DNA from: Albifimbria verrucaria
Taxonomy: Eukaryota > Ascomycota > Sordariomycetes > Hypocreales > Stachybotryaceae
Assembly (NCBI GenBank): GCA_020081605.1
Contig: JAHREC010000039.1
Coordinates: forward strand, 40,084 to 104,083
Direction: 5' to 3'
DNA: 64,000 bases
A model generated the notes under the pieces. That model was given only the letters and a program-made list of their open reading frames with translations. It did not search any database and was not told the origin of the DNA. Each line of letters opens with the position of its first letter. Position 1 is the stretch's first letter. Of the stretch, positions 33,894 through 44,609 are shown in pieces. The position numbers were made by a program, and so were the translations under genes.

Positions 33894-34247
33894 TCATAGA
33901 AAGAAGGGCTCATAAGCGTTCAATCGAATACTGCTATCGCTGCGGGTGAGAAGGGTGAGTAATCCCAAAGGTACTCTAGTTACTACTGTCAGTGCAGTTG
34001 ATGAAAGCGTGATGTCGTAGAAACAATATGTTTCTCTGCTTCTAGCAGCCAAGAAAGCCCCGGATTCAAAATTTCCAGCGCTAAGAGTTTCAATGAATGG
34101 CTGGTCAGTTTGCCTGCCCTGTGATACGGAAAGATAAATGTTCATCCCTTGACTAGGGACGCCGAGAAAGAAGCAACCCCGGACACGGACGGGAAGCCAA
34201 TTAAGCGTGCATAGCATGGGGAGCCAACAATTGGTGGCACCCGACAA
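33894..34247 (-). pseudogene. SesB-like alpha/beta-hydrolase (lipase-type) fragment
   Basis: The minus-strand ORF contains RGCFFLGVPSQGMNIYLSV, closely matching the strand following the nucleophile elbow in the lipase-like N-terminal domains of fungal NLR-type proteins (usual form GxLFFGVPSxGM). Downstream come QTDQPFIETLSAGNFESG and RETYCFYDITLSSTAL, matching the 'QPNRxFLESL' and 'SFYET...SPTA' segments. The nucleophile region (GHSLGG) should lie just upstream but is not found, and the usual C-terminal His region is not evident. So this is a fragment. No ATG is present. It lies tail-to-tail with the trypsin-like relic. Confidence 0.5.
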
Positions 34248-34957
34248 TTAATAATAGAAAAGTATGAATGTGAGTTGAACAATGAAATAACAGAGTTTCG
34301 TGGAAGGCTACAGAATGGGCTCTTAACCGGCTCCAGGCATGATGGATAGGCTGAGGTTCAACGAGAACACAACTGTTGCTCAACTCCATACAAAACATTA
34401 GCACTGGTATCTGCAGCATTTACCCCACAGCGGGACGAAGTGTCTTTCATGACAGTCATCTGTACTTGGGAAGAGGGCATGGTTGACACATCGAAGTGGG
34501 CCGCGTGGACGACAACAAGTTACATCAACTATTGCATGCTAGGCATATTCAATGTCTTGCCTGTTAGCCCAGAGTCATTTTTTCCCTGTTCTTAGTTTAT
34601 TCCAAACACGAAAACCATTAATAGCGAATTATTCATTAAAACCCGTGATTCATAGTCTGGAGTATGGTTTGTTGAGAAATTCTAGGTGTAAGTAAAACAT
34701 TTTTTGTCGTCAGGTGTTTCTAGAGTCATATTTTAAAACTCGGCTGATCAATAATTTTAAATGGGAGTAGGTGATGTGTCTTATGTGCGTGCATTGTATT
34801 TCCAGCTTTCCTCGGCACATCTTAAGAAGGGAGCGTTGGCAACTTGGCTCATTCCAAATATATCCTTCCAGGGGCTGCTGAAAAATGCACGACAGTGTCT
34901 GACGTTTGAGATCTGTCTCACAGTCATTTAATTAAGTCTATTGCGTTTAAATTGACA
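34248..34957. other. Intergenic, AT-rich
   Basis: AT-rich sequence with many TAAT words (34560-34780), presumably including the promoter of the 34958 gene. No gene seen. Confidence 0.45.
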
Positions 34958-35466
34958 ATGTTTTCTTTAAGGTGTTGTTAAACTACTTCAAACACTCAAC
35001 TTGAGCCCTTAATCCATACGCACGATTCCTCTTATCAGCTACAGCAACCATTACTATCCAAAACAGAAGCGGCGTCTCGCAAGGAAAGAATATATTGCCA
35101 ATCATGCCCGGGCTTTTTGGGAGTCGGCTGCTTTGCAGGCCTTGATCAAAGGTAAGCTGATCAAGCAGACGGCCTCTCACTTTGTAACTAAAACATATAG
35201 CCAACTTGCGAGTTTTATGTCCCACACATGATACTGAGATTATAACATATAAAAAGGGATCTTACCTTTATGCTTGTGTGGTAGCGTTGCCAATTGCACG
35301 GGCACTGAGAACTGGGGGTAAAGCTATGATAATGATAGAAAGCCCACCAGTAGCTGGGATCCAAGAGGCTTTGGAGAATATTTACGACGAGACTCAGGCA
35401 CAATTGGCAAAGCGATTCGACAATACGGGGTTCTGGTGCTCGGAAGTGGACACAAAGACTAAGTAG
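34958..35466 (+). CDS. Intact three-exon gene, 130-residue protein of unknown function
   Basis: Exon 1, 34958-34971 (ATG TTT TCT TTA AG); intron 34972-35038 (67 nt, GTGTTG...CTTATCAG); exon 2, 35039-35151; intron 35152-35200 (49 nt, GTAAGC...AACTAAAACATATAG); exon 3, 35201-35466. The three exons give 393 nt in one frame, 130 residues plus stop. The protein starts MFSLSYSNHYYPKQKRRLAR and has a helical segment (EYIANHARAFWESAALQAL). A likely folded half follows: LRVLCPTHDTEIITYKKG, YLYACVVALPIARALRTGG, AMIMIESPPVAGIQEALEN, with an amphipathic helix EALENIYDETQAQLAKRF near the end. Intron 2 and its flanks are convincing; the 14-nt first exon is an inference. I recognise no family. It sits next to the effector-domain relics. 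Confidence 0.55.
35152..35200 (+). other. Intron 2 of the 34958 gene
   Basis: 49 nt, GTAAGC donor, GTAACTAAAAC branch region and ATAG acceptor; removal joins QALIK to ANLRVLC in frame (phase 1). Confidence 0.6.
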
Positions 35467-37552
35467 CTCGTCCTTAATAGGCACTGGATTTTGACAGAGA
35501 AAGAGCTGGGGAAAGTCACGCCATGTTCTAACGATCGAAGCACAGGACCTGAAGACTGCAATGCAGGCTCCAATTATCGTGTAGATTACTCTGCTTTACA
35601 AGACCACTCTACAAGAATACTATCAAAATAGCTGGTGCAGCATCCTAACAATCCAACTGTTCACGCTGGGGCAATACACTGGAGGAGCATACATGACCAG
35701 TTTCTTGGAAAGGTACCAACACATCTACGTATGCTCACAAATAGCGCACCACAGGAAGCTGCGAACACATAATATATTGGGAACTCATTCATCATGGGCA
35801 TGATCTCTCACACGACTTCTGTGCAACGCAAGGGATACTCGTGGGCTTGAACAGCCTATACCTACTATCATCAAGCGCATTACAGTCACCATAACTACAA
35901 AACCGCGAAGATGGCTGGATGCTAAATGTCAAGAGATGACCAAGGCCCGACCATTCTTTCTGTCCCAGCACTTGCACGACACTCCGTCCAACTGCCCATA
36001 GCGTAAAGTTTGATTTAAATAGGCGACCTTCTACCCGATCATACTTGCCTTGCGTTGACGCGCAAATGGGGTTCTTATAGAGTTTGCGATAAGGTATACG
36101 GTGCCAAGAGTTGAGTGAATTCAACCCTAAACATGAATACACAAAGCATTTCCATACTACGTTGGACCACACGGGGAAAGCACCATTTTAATGCCGCCAG
36201 TCCATCTACCCATTGATCTCGTCTGATGACTTCACTTCGGGTCTAATGTGTTGGATGGCTGTTTCGAAGACCGTAAATCAGGTGGAATGTACGGGTATGA
36301 AGGCGGCAGCGACCATGCTATGCAATCCCTGTTGTGCTTCGAATAAGTCCCTGCCATCGCAGCTTTAGATGGGGATACTGTGGCTCTGTCTCGCTCGTGG
36401 GCATCTCACGTGGCTATATAGGCTTTCGGCAAATATCTTTTCCATTCAGGGCTTTCTTCAATTAGTCCCGGAGGCGAGAGTATCTTCCTCGGGCTCATTT
36501 CGTGGTTTCGCTGGCTTCAATGGTAGATTGGCCTCACACGTAGGCTGTTCTACGGGTTCGATCCATGCGGTCAGCGATGCGGCGGAGGTATCTTCGGCCA
36601 TATTAGATAGAAGCAGGAGATACCGGGTCAGAGACGCAAATGAATTCCTCATTGGCTAGAAAAGGCTGTTTGTCAGAAAGGCCAACATAACTCCGTGTGA
36701 TACTCTCCTAGCAGGCATAACACAAGGTGTTTATTACACCAGTCGTGATATTCGTTGTCGAGGTGGAATAAGACAGCTGAGTATTCAGACAGTCGCTCTT
36801 ATAACCTGGGAATCTGGAATTGTGGACTTATGAGACATGGTGCCAAATCGGCTGGACGGAATCTCAGCGTCTGGCAACAGGCACGACTGTATGTCTCGAG
36901 GCGCGCAAATGGCAGATGTCACAACAAAATCTTAGCATGAACTGTTCATACTGGAATGTCAACGATTTCAAGTCACACAGTAGTTCGGCATCAGAGTCAC
37001 ACATCCCACAAGAGCAAGCCAAGGAAGCGATGTTTAAGGCTAGCAAGTTAGAGTCGCCCGCTGGGCATGGTGGAATGGGGGTGTGATTCCTATCATGAAA
37101 GATAGAATTTAACCAGTGATTTTCAATGCGCTTTATTCTTCATCGATGGCAGAGCTGGAATAAGACGAAATCAGACGAGGATCACGAAATATAAACTAAA
37201 GTGTGGGATCGAGAGTGTGTCTTGCAATTCTTACTCATCATTTCGTGTATATATGGCTTACCATACGAACTGGAACCATTCCTCCCATGTCTCATTTATC
37301 CCTTGATTCTCTTTTATTGGGTTCCAGTTGTCTTGCGGGTCAGCTCGTAACTCTCACGCACAGTCCGTGGCTTTATAGGGTTGATGACATCCATACATCC
37401 ATATCGTATCGAGTTTACCATATTCATTGTCGGGCGCCGTTGTTTGGTATAACATCGCCAAACGCACAATACTTGTAGAATACAAGGTTGCTGATTATAA
37501 GCACTAATCAACGTCGGCTTGTTCCACCGTATGGTACAAAACCAAGAGAATA
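35467..37552. other. 2-kb gene-poor stretch
   Basis: Only short ORFs without recognisable domains (for example 35792-36172 minus, GTG start). No repeats or RNA genes seen. Confidence 0.5.
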
Positions 37553-38512
37553 ATGGCAAAGAAGAAGAAGACTGCAGCTCAGAAGGCAGCGGCGGCAGCG
37601 GTGGCAGCAATAACAACAGGAGAGGGACCTTAGTGCACGGTCAGCACGTACAGCACAACGTCCCACGAACAAGCGTGCGAACAAAACTTGCCCGCTCCGC
37701 CCTACGTGACAGCGCACAACCTTGACCTAACTATTTCCATGGATACACCGGATGAGCATAGGGCATACGATGATGGAATCGCGAACAGCGTTCAACAAGA
37801 AGATAACAATATAGCAAGGATGGCTAAGTTGGCGGCAGAGAGCGAAGGTATAGAACATTTCTAAGAGTGGCTGTACGAAGACCTAACCCATGAAACAATC
37901 GTCCTAGATCAAATATTCCTACCATTCTACATACAGCACAAGTTTCTTGGGAGGATACGAGGTGTGGTGGAGAAGGCATGCTTTTTATATGGCAAGGCAG
38001 CGCTGCCGGATACATTGAAAAAGCGTGGGTGGGACTGTGCAGTGTCGGCGAAACTTTCGACGTGGGCGGATTTGCTGAAGGAGCAACGACACAACATCGA
38101 TACGATAACAAGCAAAGACGAACTTGAAGAGATGTTTCGATCGATGTACAATTTAGAGAGAATAGTAACTGATCGTGTAGATGTTGACGCGGGTCAGATG
38201 AGGGATCTTTTAGAACAGAGCCATCGTCTTATTGGAGTCTTAGAACAGGCTGAGGGTATTTCGGGGATGGGATCGCTCTATGAACTTGGGGATCAGTGGC
38301 TGGGGCATCTAGAAAATGAGACGAAAGACTTACGTCTTGGATCAAAGAGAAAGCTTGAGGAGATTGAAGCAAAAAGAAAAGAGTTGGATCATGAGGAGGA
38401 AGCGATAAAGGCAGGACTAGAAGGAGGGATGGCAAAGATAAAGGCAAAGGCAACAGAGGGCTTATTACAGGTTGTACAAATTCTCAGTTTGCAAGAGGAC
38501 TATGCAAACTAA
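37553..38512 (+). pseudogene. Conserved fungal coiled-coil protein with two in-frame stops
   Basis: One uninterrupted frame apart from two stops, TAG at 37631-37633 and TAA at 37862-37864. It starts ATG (37553) MAKKKKTAAQKAAAAAVAA, then GEGP[stop]CTVSTY, a linker with an internal ATG (37739, MDTPDEHRAYDD), GIEHF[stop]EWLYEDLTHE, and a long conserved-looking body: LKKRGWDCAVSAKLSTWADL, LEEMFRSMYNLERIVTDRV, QMRDLLEQSHRLIGVLEQAE. A Lys/Glu coiled coil (RKLEEIEAKRKELDHEEEA) closes it. I recall the 'RGWxC...LxTW' core followed by a coiled coil from fungal hypothetical proteins; function unknown. Both stops are compatible with C-to-T change in CAG/CAA. Translation from the internal ATG would still meet the second stop, so the intact reading starts only after 37864 with no ATG. 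Confidence 0.6.
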
Positions 38513-38691
38513 CGTTAATGTTCATGAAATTACATCCTTTTTATGCGTGCACGCCGATTGGTCTCCATGGCCTGTGTACTTTCCTCTCATCCAAGCTTCT
38601 AGATCTGTTTCGCACCACGGCTGCCCATCTTTGTGGCCATGCTGGTAGCCGTGGGTCAAGTTGACTTTGATAGGGACTGCCGAAGCTCTTA

Positions 38692-38850
38692 TCATGGATT
38701 TCTATTTTTGACAGCGAATTCCGTCATGCTCTCGAAGTTTGCGGAATTCGGCAGGTCAAGGACCAAGCCATATGGGATAATAGATGTGACAGATGCACTT
38801 TCGCACCGCGGTCCTTGGTCTAAGGAATCAAACATTTGAGGGAGATGAAT
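38692..38850 (-). pseudogene. Fragment of a second BTB-domain gene
   Basis: Minus-strand residues NFESMTEFAVKNRN mirror HFERMTDLAVKNSKD of the neighbouring BTB gene (39030-40178), with clear nucleotide identity in 'gagagcatgacggaattcgc' versus 'gagaggatgacggatcttgc'. Only this short block is recognisable; the rest is lost. It lies ~0.2 kb beyond the 3' end of the complete copy in the same orientation, which fits a partial tandem duplication. Confidence 0.5.
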
Positions 38851-39029
38851 TGAACACGGATACCAGGGCCGTCTTTTTCGATTGAGTTTGCTTCCAGCTC
38901 TATAAAGTTCTCTGAGACACGCACAAAATACCAAGGACGAGCCGAGTAAACTCAGGAGCATGGTTTAGACGAATATATTAAGTGCCAATCACTGAATAAT
39001 AGGCTCCACAGTGACCGCCCGACCGAGCT

Positions 39030-40178
39030 CTAGTCCGCATATCTCCCTCTAATTTCATCAAGCGGTTCCTCCATCTTTTCCGTTATTGTGCAAGGATGGA
39101 TACCCGCAGACTTCTTCGAGTGCTTGTTTGCAGACGGAATCCATTTTGGTTCACGAATCTCCGATATTATGTCAATAACGCCAGTCACGCTGTGACCAAC
39201 ATAGGGATTTTCTAAAGGTGGTTGAATATTTTTGAGCTCCCGTTCTTTTTCACCAGTGTACCCAGAAGCATTGAAGAGCATTCAAAGGAACATTTCTGGT
39301 CTTCATCACATAGCAATTCCTGTAAACGTGGAAATATCCCAAGAATCTTCTTGATGAGATCGACTCTTTTATCGTTGAGTTTACCTACATCACGTCAGTA
39401 TAGAGGCATATATCATATTTCTGTACCTACCTAGAACATTACCGATAGGAAGCGCTGGAGCATTTATCACGTCTTTGCTATTCTTAACAGCAAGATCCGT
39501 CATCCTCTCAAAATGTTGAGCGTGAGCGAATACCCAGGATATGCATATCCATAGTATGCAGTTGACACCATAAGAAGATGGTAGTTCGTGCATGGAGGCT
39601 GCGAACCAAAGAGTACTGAACGGCTCGATTGCCTCGTGGCATCCGTAGTAGTCGACGATAACGGCTACTTTGCAAAATAGTTCCACGCCTAACTTCTTGG
39701 GAACTTCCCTGTTATGACCATGAATGATATCCATGACTAACACGAAGGCCTCCTCATCCCAAGCTCGCTCGGCTATAACCCTCTTTCCCTCATCATTAAG
39801 AGTGGCTTCTTTCCATGTACCATCAAGCATGTTTCGAAAATAGGTAGAGGCCAGTATCAAATGTCTCGAGGACATCATCATATTGATTTCCTCTTCTTTG
39901 GGACGGTTCGGAATAGAGCAAGCGTTTGATGAATCATCACCCAAACTTGAACCGGAGGGTAAGATGGTGTTCGAGTCTTGCAGAGAAGTATCCCCAAAGA
40001 TGATATGAGGATTTGGTAACAGTGCTAAGCGCGCTGAAAGTGCTGACACTTTCAACTCCATCTCTTCCGTTCCCAGCGCCAAGGATAGATTTAAAGGAAG
40101 CAACTTCTGCCTGTTAGGTTCTATGAGTCGCAGTTCCACGTCTGCTTGCGGGTCAAATTCATATCGTGACTTTTTCAT
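39030..40178 (-). pseudogene. Fungal BTB/POZ-domain protein with one-base frameshift
   Basis: ATG at 40178 (MKKSRYEFDPQADVELRLIE). Exon 1 (40178-39431) shows the BTB fold as found in fungal proteins: HIIFGD, MMSSRHLILASTYFRNMLDG, WKEATLN, AWDEEAFVLVMDIIHGH, LGVELFCKVAVIVDYYGCHE. A 46-nt intron (39430-39385, GTAGGT...ATGTAG) leads in frame into KLNDKRVDLIKKILGIF, CSFECSSMLLGTL. Then one A is missing in the run within 'gtgaaaaagaac' (plus-strand T run ~39245-39250). In the next frame the usual C-terminus follows: GHSVTGVIDIISEIREPKW, CTITEKMEEP, stop at 39030. BTB proteins of this class are adaptors for protein interaction, possibly for cullin-3 ligases. With one A restored the gene would be complete. 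Confidence 0.75.
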
Positions 40179-41640
40179 AGTGCCGAATGTTGGGGCAAAG
40201 CTGTGGCCTGCTATGCGTCAGCACGATACTCTGTATCGGATATGGCAGTACTAGAAATGGCGCAGTGTTTTGTGCTCGACTGAACCAGCTATCATCCAAG
40301 CAACCCCGCACTATGTTGGTTATTTATATTTTGCGGCGTGACACACGTGATATTGCATGGATCAATTCGGTCATTAGCGAAAAGCTCTGTAGCAGATATC
40401 CAACCCTTAGATACGGAAACATTTTTAGATTTGTTTTCCCGCTTGACAAATGTCCGACGATGCCACAGCATTGACCCATTTTTACTAATCTGATATAATC
40501 TCCTCGGCGGTCGAACAGTAGTGCCCGTGCTCCACAACAGTTGGTCCAATAGCTCAATCATCCCGCTTCTGTATAAAGAACCCATGCCCCGGATGGAAGC
40601 TCTGGCAAACTCTCATCTGTGCACTTCACTCTCAATGCCTGATGCATCCACGAGCATACAAAGGCGTACATTGACTTCTAGGCAGTATCTCAAGACTTCA
40701 AACCCCTCTGGCACGATAGTGTTGTTGCAAGTTATACACAAGTTCCGAAAACAGGGAAGTGTAGACGACCCATTTTATAATATAGATAGCACAAGCATGA
40801 TTCAATCCACGGCCCGCTTAACTTCGTCAAAATGGTTGCGACAGGGTTACATCACCTATCCCCGCTCTTCAGATCCATATCCACTCTATTGTATCCTCGT
40901 AGTTTAAGTGCGCATGCTCTTAGGAATAGTGAATGATGAACAGTCGCGTAAAGCATCTACTTGCAAGTCATTCGGTCTGTCCTACAACCAAGAAATAGTA
41001 GACATGTGTGGGCTTCTACTTTTGCTCACGAGATTCGCACTAGAGGGAGATACTCATACTTCTCATGATTCCCCAAGCATGTTCCGCGCAACCACGATAC
41101 CTTTTGAGTGGCAAAGGATAAGCTCGGATCTTATCTACGCCAGAACACAGACAATTTCTTCATCATCGGCTCCCTAGCCATAGAGGTAGATGGTCGGTCA
41201 CAGACGGCGACTGTCGCATTTCTGAAAGAACCGAGCCAACTAGCAGGGGCATGCTTGGCAGCTACCTCTACCAGTCTCTGCCAAACATGCTGTCCCTCGC
41301 ATGCTTGCGATTGAGAGTGACTTTCTTGGAATAGCAACACTCTATCCCCGTGATCTTTAAATCATAGGCTCGAGTAAGTCTTCGGGTCTTCGATAATCCA
41401 TCGGCTAATCGTTAAGCTTCATTGCACTCTCTGATCTTGGCAGTCACGCATTGGGATCTTGTTACGAGTAAAACGGGCACCACATGTGGTTGTAAGATGC
41501 TCTTCCAAATGATGCAATCGATGACCTGGAGGGAAGACCGCTAGCACGCGTTGTGACCTATGACTATGAGTCATCTCTAGAGCACTCCAACATGAAGAGA
41601 AATGTGCAGCACAGTCCCCAAAACCTCCTTGCTACGAAGG
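40179..41640. other. Gene-poor stretch
   Basis: ORFs on both strands between 40290 and 41340 overlap without recognisable motifs. A minus-strand frame (GSLYRSGMIELLDQLLWS, then SKGWISATELFANDRI) is moderately protein-like but has stops on both sides. Confidence 0.4.
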
Positions 41641-43480
41641 GGAACGCGACCGCTCCGTCGAATGTCCCGACTGCGGACGCATGCGCCACAATGGCAACAA
41701 TGCGAAAGCAGGAGGTTGCGTTGCAGGTTTTGCGTGGGCAGCAAACGCCAGGGAACCCGGAGGAGTTGAAGCCTTTCGCAAGGTAGCGCCGCTAGATCGA
41801 GGACGCTATAGGGAGCGGGGAGGTGGCCTTCCGAATGGAGCAAATTGTGTCATTGAATATCGGGCGGATGATCCCTCAGGAACAGACATTTGGAGCCGTG
41901 ATGCCGCCCATATTTCAGCTGATGCGATTCTTCCTAGTCGAGTACGAGTCGTATGTGCACATCTTCCGATCGATGCCGCTCGAGATGTTCCCCAAAATTG
42001 TGTGTGCATACTCGTGAGTTTTTGAGCTATGTCTTGACGAGATGGCACGCCGCTATGTGCAGGGTGGCAAGCGGAGCCTCGACCTTGCGCACTCGGAGGT
42101 TGTTGCGATTATGGACCGACTGGGCGGTTACATTTTCATGGCCATGAGCGGCATCCGCCTAAGCCAGTGCTCCGGCCGCTCGGAATGTTGGAGAGTCTCT
42201 GCCACGGGGCCTGGCCGTATATTGACAGGGCGATCCTCGACCTCGGAGGGGCCGGTGATGGTGGCAGCGGCGAAGGCCTCATCAACATGGTTAAGTGGCC
42301 ACGGTGCAGCAAGACGCACAGGCCGATGCTCCTGCATATGGCCAAACTTCAATACCTCTACGGCGCGCAGATTGCGTCGAACCGTGAGAGCGAAATTCGA
42401 TTCGAGGCCTTAGGCGGAGCTGCGCTTGGCAGCCCGTCCGGTATAGCCGAGTTCCTCGCCGGAGCTATTTGACAAGCTGTGGATTCCATGGATTAAGTCG
42501 TTCATGGTCTAGCAGCTGCGATGTAGGCTGCATGGAGGCGGCGGCAATAGCGGCGGCAGCCACACCCAGGGCCATAGCCGTGTCATGACAATGGCCGACG
42601 TTAAGACTTTACGACGCCGTTATCACGGCATGGGACCAGGTGGATGATGCATGCACCTGGAGAGGGTTTCAGCGACTTTCCAATGGTCTCCTGCCAGCGA
42701 GGTCACGCATGACCGTCAGGGTAGCCGATATACGCACACGGTACAGCTTCGCCAGGGACCTTATCAGTGCAGTCGGCAGCAATAAGAGGAAGGATATGTT
42801 CTCTTCCAAGAATGGAATATGGCCGCTGAAGCTCCGCCTACGAATGTCCAAGGTCTGGCGAGGTGGCCGGCACCATAGAGCCTAAAGATTGGGCGGGGAT
42901 CCTCACGGGTTTACTGCTCAGCCTCCAGGTCGAATGGTGCCGGATGCGGCCTGGGGGCAACCAGCGTGCTCCGGCTGCAAGGCAAGGCCGGAGTTGAGCC
43001 AACATAGGTGATACCACCTATTTCGCTTCGGCGCTTGGCCCAAGAGGCCGACATCAAGCACGAGAAGGCACTCGAGGGTCGGAAGGGCGGAGCTATCGCA
43101 CAGATAGACTTCGGGTGCTCGTTGCCATTCAAGAGCGTGACGGAGCTTATCCAACTGGGATTCATTCAGGCAAAGGCCAACTTTTCGAAGCATGGCGATA
43201 TGAAAGTGCTAGATCATTATCAGATGGCAATGAATGTCTTGCCGACAATATTGATGACCCAGCGTGCCAACCCATGCTGATGCCCATTCTAGTACGCTCA
43301 GCGTCGGAGACGCCGCCGGTGGAGCAACAGGAGAGCAGTTTTACTGTGACCGCGAAGAGGAAGGATCCGGGTCGGTTGGCGCTTGTGACGGTTACAAGAA
43401 TGATGCTGCACCTCTACCGCAAGGCATATCAGACGTGGCCCCAGGCGAGGATCGTGCTTGTGTCGCGTGAACGTTAGTTG
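41640..43480 (+). pseudogene. GC-rich degenerate coding relic, large fungal protein
   Basis: Base composition turns visibly GC-rich. Protein-like blocks follow one another on the plus strand in changing frames: SVECPDCGRMRHNGNNAKAG (CxxC pair), GRMIPQEQTFGAVMPPIF / VEYESYVHIFRSMPLEMFPK, MARRYVQGGKRSLDLAHSEV / VAIMDRLGGYIF, PVLRPLGMLESLCHGAWPYI, MLLHMAKLQYLYGAQIASNR, YDAVITAWDQVDDA, SFARDLISAVGSNKRKDM, SLPFKSVTELIQLGFIQAKA. The blocks are colinear, so this looks like one gene (500 or more codons) with many indels and stops. I do not recognise the family. The heavy damage contrasts with the single-base breaks in other genes here, so this one is old. Foreign or isochore-like composition is possible. 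Confidence 0.42.
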
Positions 43481-43852
43481 GCCCATTCGTCAGCGTAACA
43501 GCCTACAACATCCGAAAATGCGTGCAAGTAGTATCATATGGTAGGGAACATCGTTATTCATATGTGAACATCACTTGTGTCATTTTTTCCACTACCTGGT
43601 GTTTTTTCTCTCTTTCAGATGTAAGTCTGTAAATCCTGTTTAGCACGGGAACTTACCCTACAGCACCGAAGACTCGCCAACTATTGTATTTCCCAACTCT
43701 CTCCTGTAAAAATTCTTCCTTGGCACCCGCTGTTAGCGTGCCTCTCTTGCCTTCATCGTGCTCTGCATCTTCCTGGGTGAAGTGGCTGCCCTCTTAGTAT
43801 ACTACTCGGTAGTAGTATACAAGCAACTCCTTCATTTCCCAAAAGTACGTTG

Positions 43853-44251
43853 TCAGCGTCGACTCGTTCTCAAAGCATCTGAAGGCGATATCCTTTCCTT
43901 TTGCCGACCCTGGCCGCGAAATTGCTGAGTATCCGAGCGCAATACTTCCTCTCCAGTAAGTGATCCGACACGAGCACGTGCCCATCCCTGAAACAATGAC
44001 TTCGCTGCAGATAACATGCGCAGCAGACTTATTTCCTCACTCTCACCCGCCGCTATCGTATCTGCCGCTCGCCTCAAAGGCTCATATTTTTTCGGTAGCC
44101 GGAAAGAGGAACTCATCTCATCCTGCAAACCATGCAGATGGATTGTGGTCCGGTTATGAATCAGCCACCCATCCGTGGTCCGGCGGTTCTGGCCAAGACC
44201 TTCCACCACAGCCGCCTTCCGTTCCGCTATACAGGCTGGCCCTTCGACCAT
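43853..44251 (-). CDS. Protein-like ORF, unrecognised
   Basis: 132 codons from an ATG at 44251 with convincing composition (WLIHNRTTIHLHGLQDEMSS, FRLPKKYEPLRRAADTIAA, SLFQGWARARVGSLTGEEVL, QFRGQGRQKERIS). An acceptor-like 'gactgcatcag' directly precedes the ATG on the coding strand, so it may be a 3' exon of a longer gene whose 5' part I cannot find. No family assigned. Confidence 0.35.
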   Translation of the reverse strand: MVEGPACIAERKAAVVEGLGQNRRTTDGWLIHNRTTIHLHGLQDEMSSSFRLPKKYEPLRRAADTIAAGESEEISLLRMLSAAKSLFQGWARARVGSLTGEEVLRSDTQQFRGQGRQKERISPSDALRTSRR

Positions 44252-44609
44252 CTGATGCAGTCAAGAGCGCAACGTTCTCCCCGGCCTTGATCTGATTGTT
44301 AATGCCGATGCGGTCGGAGTACAAGATTATACGACTACTCAATGCCTTCGTTCCTATACTAGTTTTTATTCCACTCCTTTGCAACGAAGTAAGTCAATCC
44401 CTGCCTTTGGCTATTGAACATGCTTGTAATAGTACTTCTCGCCAAGTTCGACTTGAGCTTAAAAGATATACTTGACTTGTGGGGTCTGACATCTAGCATG
44501 CAGGAGCCACCGTGCGTAGTCATCTGCAATCACGTGCAGAACTTGACCACATTCAAGCTTCGCCCCGCCTTCCATTCCACATTTCCTCGAACAAAATAAG
44601 AAGACAAAT

